A stretch of DNA of 64,000 bases, taken from Desertivirga arenae. Its GTDB lineage: Bacteria; Bacteroidota; Bacteroidia; Sphingobacteriales; Sphingobacteriaceae. This document shows, in pieces, positions 1-8,447 of this stretch; positions within the stretch are counted from its first letter, which is position 1, and every line of letters begins with the position of its first letter. The DNA is taken from positions 124,001-188,000 of the forward strand of contig NZ_JAFEWE010000011.1 of the NCBI RefSeq assembly GCF_017355785.1, read 5' to 3'. The notes below the pieces were generated by a model that ran no database searches, was not told the DNA's origin, and worked only from the letters and a program-made list of their open reading frames with translations. A program made the translations under genes and the position numbers.

Positions 1-1071
1 TAAAGCAGCCCTTTTTCGCATGTTCCTTTCGTACATTGACAAAGCTTCTTGTGAAGAGCCAAAATTGTTTCCCACCAAAGCTTCACTCAATTCTAATGCA
101 TCTAACATGGCCATATTAACCCCTTCTCCGGCAAAAGGTGGCATAACATGAGCAGCATCTCCAAGCATAGTCAGGTTTGGAAGAGTATCCCAGGTTTGGT
201 CTGAAGGCATGCAATAAATCGGCCGTGGGATGAAAGGCATCTCAGCACTTCGGAACAATTCATACCAATTTTCACCCCAACCTGGAAATTCTTTTATAAA
301 CCAATATAGCACCGCTTCTCTGTTTGAAAAGTTTAGTCCACTAGTTTCCGCCCAGCCCTCTTCTGCTTTGAAACTGACATAAAAACCAATTTCTCCATTA
401 GCTTTCTGTCCCATCAGAATATCCTTACTATTTCCAAAAGCCATGATCTTTCCCCCGTTAAGTAAGTTCGAAATTTGGGGCGCCGATTGTATTGCATTAT
501 AAATATTTCCTTCCAGCATTGTTATTCCTGAATAAACAGGACGGATGTCTGTGATAAAAGGACGGATCCTAGAGTTGGCTCCATCTGCTCCTATTACCAT
601 ATCAGCATAAACAGACGCCTTATTTTTGAAGTGAAGCAGCCAGCCCTCTCCCTGATTCTCCATTGTTAAAAAATGGCTGTTCCATTCCAGGGTTTCGGGC
701 TTTAAAGAATCCAATAGTAATTTCCTTAAGACTCCCCTGTCTATTTCCGGGCGGAAATGTTCATCTCCAAAGTTTTCTTCGGACTTAATTCCATGGTCGC
801 TGAAAAGCACTTCTCCTCTTTCATTCAGGATCTTCTTCCGTTCGGCTCCAGGCATATAATTGTCCTTAAACTCCTGAAGCAGGCCAGCTTCATTCAACGC
901 TTTTAATCCCGATTCTTCATGGAGATCTAAGGGTGAACCTTGCACCCGTGCATTTCTATCCAAATCACGTTCATATACCTTTACATCTGCGCCTTTTTGT
1001 TGAAGAAGACGTGCTAAGGTAAGGCCTCCAGGTCCGCCTCCAACGATCGCAATTTTCTTATTTTTAATCAT
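1..1071 (-). CDS. TetX-like FAD-dependent monooxygenase (3' end outside window)
   Basis: Class A flavin monooxygenase that would hydroxylate a small aromatic or polyketide-like substrate using FAD and NAD(P)H in the cytoplasm. I translated it from ATG at 1069-1071; 357 codons are open to the window edge. The N-terminus carries a Rossmann FAD motif (IAIVGGGPGGLTLARLL), then VYERD, and later the second FAD motif GDAAHVMPPFAGEGVN, which together are characteristic of the Tet(X) group. The tetracycline-contacting His-x-Gly stretch that I recall from Tet(X) (LHFGISFK) reads IGFYVSFK here, so tetracycline inactivation is doubtful. It starts 25 bp after the AraC gene on the same strand, so the two are probably co-transcribed. 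Confidence 0.85.
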   Translation of the reverse strand, partial: MIKNKKIAIVGGGPGGLTLARLLQQKGADVKVYERDLDRNARVQGSPLDLHEESGLKALNEAGLLQEFKDNYMPGAERKKILNERGEVLFSDHGIKSEENFGDEHFRPEIDRGVLRKLLLDSLKPETLEWNSHFLTMENQGEGWLLHFKNKASVYADMVIGADGANSRIRPFITDIRPVYSGITMLEGNIYNAIQSAPQISNLLNGGKIMAFGNSKDILMGQKANGEIGFYVSFKAEEGWAETSGLNFSNREAVLYWFIKEFPGWGENWYELFRSAEMPFIPRPIYCMPSDQTWDTLPNLTMLGDAAHVMPPFAGEGVNMAMLDALELSEALVGNNFGSSQEALSMYERNMRKRAAL

Positions 1072-1096
1072 ACTCTTGTGTTTTTAGAACACAAAA

Positions 1097-1852
1097 CTAT
1101 TTAGCCGCGAGCGTTGAAAATTGTATAAATCGGTCGTTTAGATTTTTTTTAAGCTCCTTTGGAGAAACACCAGACAACTTTTTCACTTCCTTGATGAAAT
1201 GGGACTGATCGGCGAAATTATTTTCGGGGAATAGTTTTCCTTCTTTAATGTGTTGAAAGGAAGCCCGAAAACGAAGAATATTACAGTATGCTTTTAAGGA
1301 AAGACCAAATTGTTCGTTGAAATAGCGGTTGATCTGCCGGCTGCTCCAGGAAACTTTTTCTGAAAGCTCCTTGACTGTGATTGTTCCGTTTGACGAATAA
1401 ATGAGATCAAATAACCTTTGCTTTCTCTGATCAATTTCATTTGGGAGCAGCGTCAGGACCTTTTCTTTTGCCTTTTTTGTGAAAAGCTGAAAATCTTCCA
1501 GATCGCCCGGAGCGAATTCCCAGAAACCATTTGGCAACACTAAAGCACTATCCAGAAAATCAGAGACCGGATTTGCGAGGATGTATTCAATAGCCAGTAG
1601 TTTAAAACTTATAGCAAACATTCGTGTTCCGGCTCTCAGTATTGCCTGATCTGCACGAGTTTCAACACCGGAAAGGATGGCACGAAAAGGATGGGATGCT
1701 GACTGAAAAAAGGTTAGATCAATGCGTCCATCAGGCAAGATAAAAACTTCCTTATCTCTTTTTGAACGATTCTCCAGCATCCAAAAACTTTCGATGAAGT
1801 CATCCAAAAACTCTCCTGGCTTAGTTGATTTAAAATACAAATTATCCTCCAT
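1097..1852 (-). CDS. AraC family transcriptional regulator
   Basis: DNA-binding regulator of 251 residues. The N-terminal ~150 residues resemble the DUF6597-type sensor domain seen in Bacteroidota AraC proteins. The C-terminal ~90 residues hold the double helix-turn-helix, with the recognisable runs VKELSEKVSWSSRQINRYF and FADQSHFIKEVKKLSGVSPKEL. A purine-rich AGAAGGA element precedes the ATG. It lies directly upstream of the flavin monooxygenase on the same strand, so it probably controls that gene, perhaps in response to its substrate. The effector cannot be told from sequence. Confidence 0.88.
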   Translation of the reverse strand: MEDNLYFKSTKPGEFLDDFIESFWMLENRSKRDKEVFILPDGRIDLTFFQSASHPFRAILSGVETRADQAILRAGTRMFAISFKLLAIEYILANPVSDFLDSALVLPNGFWEFAPGDLEDFQLFTKKAKEKVLTLLPNEIDQRKQRLFDLIYSSNGTITVKELSEKVSWSSRQINRYFNEQFGLSLKAYCNILRFRASFQHIKEGKLFPENNFADQSHFIKEVKKLSGVSPKELKKNLNDRFIQFSTLAAK

Positions 1853-1942
1853 ATCTTTTCGATATTATCCTTCTTGAAGATCTAATGTTAAGGTAGGTAT
1901 TCCGGTTTAATGTTTTCGAATCCCTGGATTAAGAAAATCGAT

Positions 1943-1950
1943 TACTTTTG
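1943..1950 (+). promoter_or_regulatory. Bacteroidota -7 promoter element (TACTTTTG)
   Basis: TACTTTTG matches the TAnnTTTG consensus read by the Bacteroidota primary sigma factor. Transcription would begin near 1956, downstream of the GTG at 1953, which favours the ATG at 1986 as the real start of the MocR gene. No clear -33 TTTG box was seen. Confidence 0.45.
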
Positions 1951-1951
1951 A

Positions 1952-1967
1952 AGTGCTTTTCGGCACT
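1952..1967. promoter_or_regulatory. Small inverted repeat at the MocR transcription start
   Basis: AGTGC (1952-1956) and GCACT (1963-1967) form an inverted repeat with a 6-base centre. It overlaps the predicted transcription start of the following regulator gene. This is where an autoregulatory operator would be expected, but the arms are only five bases long. Confidence 0.3.
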
Positions 1968-1985
1968 AAAACAACTAGTCCTGCT

Positions 1986-3398
1986 ATGCTTAGACCCTGG
2001 GATCTTCAGATAACCATCAATGTAAACTGTGAACGACCTGTTTATATTCAAGTTGCTGATGCGATTATTAATGCAATTAAAACAGGTAAACTTAACAGAG
2101 GTGACGCATTGCCTGGTAGCCGACAATTAGCAGCAAAACTAGACCTTAACCGGAACACTATTGTAGAAGCATTGGATGTACTGCTAGCGGAAGGTTGGCT
2201 TATTTCTAAGGAAAGGAAAGGGACTTTTATTGCTGAAGATCTTCCTCTGATCCCTGACAGAAAACGTGACCTACCTTCCCGGGTTCAGCAGGAAAATTTT
2301 CCAATTTCAGAAGTTATTTTCGATGATGGCTTGCCCGATAGTCGTTTAGCACCAATAAGTGAACTTGCAGCAGCCTATCGCCAAATCTTCAATCGTAAGG
2401 GAAGATGGCAGCTTATGGGATATGGTGACGCTGCCGGAGATCTGGATTTTCGAAATGCAATTATTCAAATGCTGAATTTCAAGCGCGGAATGCAACTATC
2501 TGCTGATGAAATCTTCATAACAAGAGGGAGCCAAATGGCCACTTACTTGTCGGCGCATTGCCTGGTGTGTAAGGGCGACTACGTGGTGGTAGAGAACCCA
2601 GGCTACAAACCTGCTTGGTTAGCTTTTAAAAATGCGGGTGCCGAACTTTTACCTGTTGGAGTAGACAGTGAGGGGCTAATTATTGACGAACTTGAAGAAC
2701 TTCTTAAAAAACACTCTACCATTAAAGCTATTTACATCACTCCGCACCATCAGTTTCCAACAACAGTTACACTTAGTCTGACACGTAGACTTGCGCTCGT
2801 AAATTTATCTAACAACTATGGCTTTACCATTATTGAAGACGATTATGATAATGAATTTCATTTTGGCCAGCAACCATTATTGCCAGTGAGTAGCCTGGGG
2901 AACCTGGAGAACTTTATTTACATCGGTACGATGAGCAAAATTGTTGCACCAGCCTTAAGGATAGGTTATTTGGCAGCATCGAAAAAGGTAATTGCACAAG
3001 TGAGCGAGCTCCGCAAGATCATAGATGTTCAGGGAGATAATATGATGGCGCAGGCTGTACTACAGTTAATTAATGAGGGACATATTAAACGTCATCTTCG
3101 GAAGGCAACATTATTATATAAAAACAAGCGGGACTTTTTTGAAAAGGTTATTAACCAGCATTTGCCAGATAAGGTCAGTTTTCGAAAACCAGAGGGTGGA
3201 CTAGCTTTTTGGCTGACCTTAAAGGAGCCAACAAGCCCAGATCAGCTGGTTGCTAAACTACTTAACATTGGCGTTGAGATCATTTCGCCCAGGGATTTCA
3301 GTTTCGCTGAGCCTGTTAATGGCCTTCGCCTGGGTTATGCTTCTTTAGACGAACGTCAGCTGGAATCTGGCATAAAGAAGCTCGCTTCTTTATTGTAG
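1986..3398 (+). CDS. MocR-type regulator: GntR helix-turn-helix plus aminotransferase domain
   Basis: PLP-dependent regulator of the GntR/MocR (PdxR-like) subfamily, about 470 residues from the ATG at 1986. The winged helix is at the N-terminus (VYIQVADAIINAIKTGKL, then PGSRQLAAKLDLNRNTIVEAL). The remainder is a fold-type I aminotransferase domain with IIEDDYDNEF and the PLP-binding lysine region MSKIVAPALRIGYL. A GTG at 1953 would add 11 residues, but the -7 element at 1943-1950 places the transcript start after it, and MLRPW is a usual beginning for Bacteroidota members. Such proteins often control vitamin B6 or amino-acid genes; no target is adjacent except the thioredoxin. Confidence 0.88.
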   Translation: MLRPWDLQITINVNCERPVYIQVADAIINAIKTGKLNRGDALPGSRQLAAKLDLNRNTIVEALDVLLAEGWLISKERKGTFIAEDLPLIPDRKRDLPSRVQQENFPISEVIFDDGLPDSRLAPISELAAAYRQIFNRKGRWQLMGYGDAAGDLDFRNAIIQMLNFKRGMQLSADEIFITRGSQMATYLSAHCLVCKGDYVVVENPGYKPAWLAFKNAGAELLPVGVDSEGLIIDELEELLKKHSTIKAIYITPHHQFPTTVTLSLTRRLALVNLSNNYGFTIIEDDYDNEFHFGQQPLLPVSSLGNLENFIYIGTMSKIVAPALRIGYLAASKKVIAQVSELRKIIDVQGDNMMAQAVLQLINEGHIKRHLRKATLLYKNKRDFFEKVINQHLPDKVSFRKPEGGLAFWLTLKEPTSPDQLVAKLLNIGVEIISPRDFSFAEPVNGLRLGYASLDERQLESGIKKLASLL

Positions 3399-3430
3399 CA
3401 GAAACTTAAGTTTTTAGCGCTACAACCTTA

Positions 3431-3466
3431 AATTGTTGCTCAGCTAAGAATAGCTGAGCAACAATT
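3431..3466. terminator. Strong hairpin between convergent genes
   Basis: A perfect 16-bp stem (AATTGTTGCTCAGCTA and its complement) closed by an AGAA tetraloop begins immediately after the thioredoxin stop codon and follows the MocR stop by 32 bases. It probably stops transcription from both sides, although neither strand has a clean U-run after the stem. Confidence 0.6.
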
Positions 3467-3467
3467 C

Positions 3468-3701
3468 TTAGCCTTTTACATCTTCTAAAGACGCTCCGAA
3501 ATTGATATGCAGTACATTTCCATTTGGAGTTACCAATGCTGGGACTGATTTTATTCCTGCTTTTTCTGCTTCAGCTATTCGGCTACGTTCCTCGCCGATG
3601 TTAACTACCTCTACTTTGTCTTCTCCTATTACGTTGATAATATCTTGTTCAGCACTAACACATACCGGACAACCTGCGTGGTAAAAAATTGACTTTGCCA
3701 T
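3468..3701 (-). CDS. Small thioredoxin/glutaredoxin-fold protein, CPVC motif
   Basis: A 77-residue cytoplasmic thiol-disulfide protein. The redox motif CPVC is at residues 11-14, and the cis-proline segment SVPALV precedes the glycine-containing turn of the thioredoxin fold. There is no signal peptide. Its length fits glutaredoxin-like mini-thioredoxins rather than full thioredoxin (about 105 residues). A -7 element (TATGTTTG on the minus strand) lies about 40 bases upstream, so it is probably transcribed alone. The partner protein is unknown. Confidence 0.75.
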   Translation of the reverse strand: MAKSIFYHAGCPVCVSAEQDIINVIGEDKVEVVNIGEERSRIAEAEKAGIKSVPALVTPNGNVLHINFGASLEDVKG

Positions 3702-3731
3702 TGTTTTGATAATTAATGTTTGATTAAAATT

Positions 3732-3899
3732 ATGTTAGACAAACATACTCCGGCAACTTCAGATCATTCTGGTCCAGTTTTCTGGTTTATAAGGGCAAAC
3801 TGGCTTGATAGCATTTATTCTCCTCAAAACATGAAGCGCGATCTGGAAGAAGTAGGTATAGAATATTCGAGGTATAAGATGTACTTTTATGAACTATAG
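3732..3899 (+). CDS. Hypothetical small protein, 55 residues
   Basis: ATG at 3732, stop TAG at 3897-3899. The product begins MLDKHTPATSD and ends YKMYFYEL; it is rich in aromatic residues, with no signal peptide or metal motif. I do not recognise it. It fills the gap between the divergent thioredoxin gene and the DUF4350 gene and ends 11 bases before the latter, so it could be the first cistron of that unit. A start inside the thioredoxin promoter region argues for caution. Confidence 0.35.
   Translation: MLDKHTPATSDHSGPVFWFIRANWLDSIYSPQNMKRDLEEVGIEYSRYKMYFYEL
3740..3747 (-). promoter_or_regulatory. -7 element for the thioredoxin gene
   Basis: On the minus strand TATGTTTG matches TAnnTTTG. 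It would start a transcript near 3733 with a leader of about 30 bases before the ATG at 3701. Confidence 0.4.
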
Positions 3900-3910
3900 C
3901 TTATTATCTA

Positions 3911-4684
3911 ATGAAACCATTATTAACCGTCTTTCTATCCTTGCTTGCGTGTGCTGCTATAGCACAGAAACGAGTTGTACTTGATCAATACTATAACAAT
4001 GAGGTTGAGGCGAAAACAGGAAAGGCTTTCCATTACATTTGGGAAGATCAGGAAATGACGGGGTTTTCTCAGTTGGGTGGGCTGTTTGAGGCAGAAGGCG
4101 CTAAGCTTGCAACATTAAGGGAAAAACCCAGTAAAAATAATTTAAGCGGAACAGCTGTATATATTATTGCTGACCCTGACACTAAAGACGAAAGCCGCAA
4201 TCCTAACTTTTTAGATGAAGAGGCCGCTAAGGCGGTTTTTAAATGGGTAAAAAGAGGTGGCATCCTTCTGCTTATGACTAATGATTCTCAGAATGCAGAC
4301 CTTGACCACACTAATATTTTAGGCCGGAAGTTTGGGATGAGCTTTGAAAAGGAAATTGTTCATGCTGAGCTGTCTGAACCGGGAAAGCCCAGGAATTTCA
4401 ACAGTTGTGCGTCAACCAACCTTCCCACACATCCACTTTTTGATGGAGTATCAAAGATCTTCATTAAGGGGGTTGCTCCTATTGCCCTTAGTTCCCCTGC
4501 GAAGGTAGTCTTAGCTGAAAACGGCAAAACATTAATAGCCCAGGCAAAATGTGGAAAAGGATTCGTATTAGCTGTGGGAGACCCATGGCTGTACAACGAG
4601 TACATTGATAATAAGATGTTACCTGCAGAGTTCGAAAATTTTAAAGCGGCCAAAAATTTGGTTAAACTTTTATTGAATCCCTAG
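3911..4684 (+). CDS. Secreted DUF4350-like protein
   Basis: 257 residues beginning with a cleavable signal peptide (MKPLLTVFLSLLACAAIAQ). The mature part has the alternating beta/alpha pattern of DUF4350 domains (VYIIADPDTKDE, GGILLLMTND, VLAVGDPWLYNEY), related to class I glutamine-amidotransferase-like folds. DUF4350 domains are often attached to the C-terminus of Bacteroidota GH88/GH105 unsaturated-uronyl hydrolases; here the domain is free-standing, and no catalytic partner is adjacent. A glycan-binding or accessory role in the periplasm is an inference. Confidence 0.6.
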   Translation: MKPLLTVFLSLLACAAIAQKRVVLDQYYNNEVEAKTGKAFHYIWEDQEMTGFSQLGGLFEAEGAKLATLREKPSKNNLSGTAVYIIADPDTKDESRNPNFLDEEAAKAVFKWVKRGGILLLMTNDSQNADLDHTNILGRKFGMSFEKEIVHAELSEPGKPRNFNSCASTNLPTHPLFDGVSKIFIKGVAPIALSSPAKVVLAENGKTLIAQAKCGKGFVLAVGDPWLYNEYIDNKMLPAEFENFKAAKNLVKLLLNP

Positions 4685-4722
4685 AGTCGCTAAGTGGCAA
4701 ACTTAATGGAAACAGCAAAGTA

Positions 4723-4748
4723 ATAAGCTAAGAGTGCTGGTAGCTTAT
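4723..4748. terminator. Weak hairpin between convergent genes
   Basis: ATAAGCTA (4723-4730) and TAGCTTAT (4741-4748) form an 8-bp stem with a 10-base loop between the DUF4350 gene and the converging receiver-domain gene. There is no U-run, so termination here is only suggested. Confidence 0.3.
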
Positions 4749-4751
4749 AGA

Positions 4752-5126
4752 TCAGTAACCTTCCGGAAATGTTTTATTCAAAAGCTTCTCGATCTCTTCA
4801 ATGCCTAAAGGCTTCTCCAGATAACCGTCTGCCTTACTTTTTTCTGCAATTTCTGCTAGATTGTGGGCACCTGAAATTAATACAATAGGAACACGCCTCA
4901 GTTGGTTGATGGATTTGATGATTGTACAAAGAAAGCTACCCTTAATTCCTACTAACCATTCATCAAGAATTATAAGGTCGGGAAAAATATTTATGATATG
5001 CTGTATGGTATTTGCCGACCATTCAGAAAAGGGATAAACCTCTGTGCCGAAGTACTCAAAGGACATTTTCAACGCTTCCAAAACGGACTCGTCATCGTCA
5101 ATCAATAAAATTTTTTTACGTTGCAT
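4752..5126 (-). CDS. Stand-alone response-regulator receiver domain
   Basis: CheY-like protein of 124 residues with no output domain. Numbered from the upstream TTG at 5135, the acidic pocket is Asp13-Asp14 (IDDDE), the phosphoacceptor is Asp58 (LIILDEW), the switch serine is Ser88 (LISGAH) and the conserved lysine is Lys108 (EKPL). I prefer the ATG at 5126 because GGGAGGA sits right before it. It should be phosphorylated by a histidine kinase encoded elsewhere and may act by protein-protein contact. No kinase gene is nearby. Confidence 0.85.
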   Translation of the reverse strand: MQRKKILLIDDDESVLEALKMSFEYFGTEVYPFSEWSANTIQHIINIFPDLIILDEWLVGIKGSFLCTIIKSINQLRRVPIVLISGAHNLAEIAEKSKADGYLEKPLGIEEIEKLLNKTFPEGY

Positions 5127-5241
5127 TCCTCCCAAACTTTATTCAATACTTATGAGCCGCGTAATTAGATGAAGAGAGATTAAAACAAGGTTTTAAAGGA
5201 AAGGTTTTAAAAATATTATAAATACCCTACAGTTAGACTAA

Positions 5242-5267
5242 CAAAAAAGGCCCCCGAGAGGGAGCCT
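5242..5267 (-). terminator. Rho-independent terminator of the amino-sugar PUL
   Basis: On the minus strand an AGGCTCCC/GGGGGCCT stem is followed by TTTTTT. It lies 30 bases after the nagB stop and closes the long minus-strand operon. Confidence 0.8.
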
Positions 5268-5296
5268 AAACTATAAACAATCAAAATGAAAAAATC

Positions 5297-7216
5297 CTAG
5301 AACCTCCAGCGGACGAAAGCTTCGATAGCTTCGTATTCTGCTAAGCCCAGATCGTTGTAGGCTTTTGCAGTTTCGCTCGTCCGGTCTTCTGCCCTTACCC
5401 AGAATTCGCGGGAATCGTCGCCAGGGAATACCGGCTTGTCTTTCTGCGATTGATGTTTGAAAATAGCAAGACGCTTTCTTTCTACCTCCTGCGGTGATAA
5501 TGGAACGGCCATCTCAATTTCGTGAATCTCGAATTCATGCCATGCTCCCCTGTATAACCACAACCAGCAATCTTTCACCCAGTCCTCAGTTTCTTTTAAA
5601 CGCTGCAGCGCTTTCAATACAATATCAAAGCATATTTTATGTGTTCCGTGTGGGTCTGCAAAATCCCCCGCGGCAAATACTTGCTGAGGTTTTACCTGCT
5701 GCAGAAGCTGCATAGTAAGCTCTATATCCCTTTCGTAATCCACTTTTTTGTTAACCTTGGCCACTTCATAGAATGGCAGGCTCATAAAATGGATACGTTC
5801 GTCGGGCAGTCCGGCAAAGCGCGCACCTGCAATAGCCTCTCCTTTACGGATAAGTCCCTTTACCGTTTGAATCTCTGTTGTATCCGACTGATTAGGTAGC
5901 TTTTCATTTAAGAAAGAACGCATTTGGGTATAAAGGCTTTCCAGAGCAGAACAATCGTTACCCTGAGATTTGCCAAAGTCAATGGCAAATTCAACGAATC
6001 GAAGTGCATCATCATCCCAAACAGCAGTATTACCTGATGTTTGATAGGCAACGTGAACTTCATGCCCCTGATCTGCGAGACGGATAAAAGTACCTCCCAT
6101 TGATATTACATCATCATCAGGATGTGGGGAAAAGATCAGCGAGCGCTTTTTAGCTGGCAATGCCCGCTCTGGTCGCTGACTATCGTCGGCACCAGGTTTC
6201 CCTCCTGGCCATCCTGTTATCGTATGTTGGATCTTATTAAAGATCTCGATATTAATGTTATAGACCGGTCCTTTTTCAGTTGCCAGCTGAGCCATTCCAT
6301 GGCTATTATAATCTTCTTCAGTAAGTTTCAGGATAGGTTTCTTTAGAGTACGGGCCAGCCATATCACTGCTTTTTTAATTAAAGCACCATCCCAAACGCA
6401 ATCCTTTACGAGCCATGGCGTATCGTTCCGGGTAAGTAAAGATGCTGCCGGAGCATCAAGAACGAATTCCACATTATCTGAAAGTTGAAGATAGGTAGCC
6501 GGAACATCTGAAGAAACCTCGCCCTCTACGGCTTTCTTAATGATCTCAGCCTTTTTACCACTCCAGGCCATCAGGATAATTTCCCTGGCTTTAAAGATTG
6601 TCCCAATCCCCATAGTGATGGCTTTGGTAGGTACATTTTGCTTCCCACCAAAGTCTCTGGAAGCATCGCGACGGGTAAGGTCGTCTAAGGTAACCAAGCG
6701 TGTGCCTGAGTTAGGGGCAGACCCTGGCTCATTAAAACCTATATGCCCTGTTCGTCCAATACCCAGCACCTGAAGATCCAGGCCTCCCAGATCGCTGATC
6801 TTTTTCTCATATTCCAGGCAAAATCCAGCGATCCTTTCTAGAGGCAGCGTTCCATCCGGAATATGTACGTTGTCAGGATCAATATCAATATGATCGAATA
6901 AATTCTCCTTCATGAACGTAACATAGCTTTGAGCCGAAGTTGGTTGCATAGGATAATATTCATCCAGGTTGAAGGTGATCACGTTACGAAAACTCAAGCC
7001 TTCATGCTTATGCAGGCGTATCAGTTCTGCATATACCTGTACCGGACTTGCCCCTGTTGCCAGACCTAAAACTGTTTTTTCAGCTGCTGCATTCTTCTTA
7101 GTGATAAGGTCTGCAATACGTTTAGCGATGGCTTTAGAAGCCGAAGCCTGATCTTGATATATGGATACAGGTAATTTTTCGAACCGGGTTTCTTCAAGTA
7201 AATTTAGTCTCGACAT
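5297..7216 (-). CDS. nagB: Glucosamine-6-phosphate deaminase with C-terminal PIG-L deacetylase domain
   Basis: 639 residues, about 2.5 times a classical NagB. Residues ~20-270 are the deaminase/isomerase domain that converts glucosamine-6-phosphate to fructose-6-phosphate and ammonia: LATGASP phosphate loop, catalytic Asp85 in LDEYYP, His158 and Glu163 in GHIGFNE. The position of E. coli Asp141 is Thr156 (GRTGH). Residues ~358-639 are a PIG-L/LmbE-type domain with the metal motif SPHPDDD (365-369 for HPDDD), of a family that removes N-acetyl groups from amino sugars. This fusion is typical of Bacteroidota NagB. It is the last gene of the PUL and feeds its sugar into glycolysis. Confidence 0.93.
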   Translation of the reverse strand: MSRLNLLEETRFEKLPVSIYQDQASASKAIAKRIADLITKKNAAAEKTVLGLATGASPVQVYAELIRLHKHEGLSFRNVITFNLDEYYPMQPTSAQSYVTFMKENLFDHIDIDPDNVHIPDGTLPLERIAGFCLEYEKKISDLGGLDLQVLGIGRTGHIGFNEPGSAPNSGTRLVTLDDLTRRDASRDFGGKQNVPTKAITMGIGTIFKAREIILMAWSGKKAEIIKKAVEGEVSSDVPATYLQLSDNVEFVLDAPAASLLTRNDTPWLVKDCVWDGALIKKAVIWLARTLKKPILKLTEEDYNSHGMAQLATEKGPVYNINIEIFNKIQHTITGWPGGKPGADDSQRPERALPAKKRSLIFSPHPDDDVISMGGTFIRLADQGHEVHVAYQTSGNTAVWDDDALRFVEFAIDFGKSQGNDCSALESLYTQMRSFLNEKLPNQSDTTEIQTVKGLIRKGEAIAGARFAGLPDERIHFMSLPFYEVAKVNKKVDYERDIELTMQLLQQVKPQQVFAAGDFADPHGTHKICFDIVLKALQRLKETEDWVKDCWLWLYRGAWHEFEIHEIEMAVPLSPQEVERKRLAIFKHQSQKDKPVFPGDDSREFWVRAEDRTSETAKAYNDLGLAEYEAIEAFVRWRF

Positions 7217-7244
7217 TTGTATGCGTTATTTTTTAGAATAGAGT

Positions 7245-8447
7245 TTAAACTGAAGTAATAACTTCTTTTTTATTGGCTGTTAACACATCCTTCTCCAGCG
7301 TTCTCCAAACTTGCATTAAGCCTCTTGGTATATGGAAGCAGCCTTTCCACTTGCCGCCCTTTAAAGGCAGGAGAACCTCTCCCCTTCTATTCAGATAGCC
7401 GAACCATTCGCCGTACTGTTCATCCCGGAAATGGTTCCAGGTGTATTGATGCAATTTCTCGAACCATTGTTTTGCCTGCTCATTTCCCGTAAGCTGATAC
7501 GCTTTTGCCATGCATACCAGGGCCTCTACATGTACCCACCATAGTTTCTGATCCCACTCCAGCTGTTGCGGAGGATAGCCCTTAATATCCTTAAAGTAAA
7601 GGATACCTCCAAATTCCTCATCCCATCCATACTCTATCGCCCTCAGAGCAATTTCAATCGTCTTATCTACAAGCTTCTGGTCTTTTAATCTTACTCCAAG
7701 ATCCATGATGAACCACATAGCCTCTATAACATGCCCCGGGTTCAATAAGCGTCCTTCAAAGCAGTCGGCGAAGCTTCCGTCCGTATACACGTTCTCGAGA
7801 ATAAGGCCACTTTCCTCCTGGTAGAATATATTCATCACCTCATTAATGACGTCATGAATTAGATTGTTCACCAGTTCAGGATCCAGCAGGTGCTCTAGTT
7901 CCAGTGACAAATTGCTTAAGATCATGGGTAGCGAGAAGTTCTTGAGGTCGCGCGTTCCGGGATAGATCTTACTATAGATGCCCTTGGTATTATTCCTTCG
8001 TTTTAAGATATTTTCGAAGGTACTTTTCGCTATATCCGCATACTCATCTTTGCCGTTTGCTTTATAGAGAGCAGCAAAGCCCATAGTAGCGAAGCAGTCT
8101 GAAAAGATATTATACGGCTGCACGAGCGGCTGCCCATGCTGATCCAAAGAGAAGTACCAGTTTCCTTCAGAATCACGGCCATGTTTTTTAAGAAATCTGG
8201 CTCCATGCTCGGCCATGTCAAGCCACTCCTGCCTTGTTTCAACTGTGTTGAACAAGGTAGAAAACATCCAAACCTGCCTTCCCTGCAGCCAGATAAATTT
8301 ATCTTTATCGAACACCTTACCAAATTGATCCAGACAAGTGAAGTATCCCCCTGCATCCTTATCCATTGAGTGGTCCATCCAAAAAGGAATAATATTCTGC
8401 AGTAATTCCTCTTTATACATTTTGCTGTAATTCTTCATCTTATCCAT
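7245..8447 (-). CDS. AGE-family N-acylglucosamine 2-epimerase
   Basis: 400-residue (alpha/alpha)6-barrel protein of the renin-binding-protein/AGE family, which interconverts N-acetylmannosamine and N-acetylglucosamine or related sugars at C2. Family hallmarks seen: WLQGRQVWMFS near residue 55, NPGHVIEAMWFIMDLG near 230, and QKLWWVHVEALVCMAKAY near 300. The length matches the family (about 390-400). Its start overlaps the stop of the DUF4434 gene by 8 bp, indicating translational coupling. Next to a GlcN6P deaminase it most likely channels ManNAc released from sialic acid; a cellobiose-epimerase-type activity is the alternative. Confidence 0.85.
   Translation of the reverse strand: MDKMKNYSKMYKEELLQNIIPFWMDHSMDKDAGGYFTCLDQFGKVFDKDKFIWLQGRQVWMFSTLFNTVETRQEWLDMAEHGARFLKKHGRDSEGNWYFSLDQHGQPLVQPYNIFSDCFATMGFAALYKANGKDEYADIAKSTFENILKRRNNTKGIYSKIYPGTRDLKNFSLPMILSNLSLELEHLLDPELVNNLIHDVINEVMNIFYQEESGLILENVYTDGSFADCFEGRLLNPGHVIEAMWFIMDLGVRLKDQKLVDKTIEIALRAIEYGWDEEFGGILYFKDIKGYPPQQLEWDQKLWWVHVEALVCMAKAYQLTGNEQAKQWFEKLHQYTWNHFRDEQYGEWFGYLNRRGEVLLPLKGGKWKGCFHIPRGLMQVWRTLEKDVLTANKKEVITSV

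Noticed and set aside
5190-5215. Two GGTTTTAAA direct repeats upstream of the receiver-domain gene
   Set aside because: Short and AT-rich, no symmetry; chance is likely.
7245-8447. Cellobiose 2-epimerase as the AGE-family identity
   Set aside because: Same fold, but the NagB and esterase neighbours favour N-acyl-hexosamine epimerisation; kept only as an alternative.
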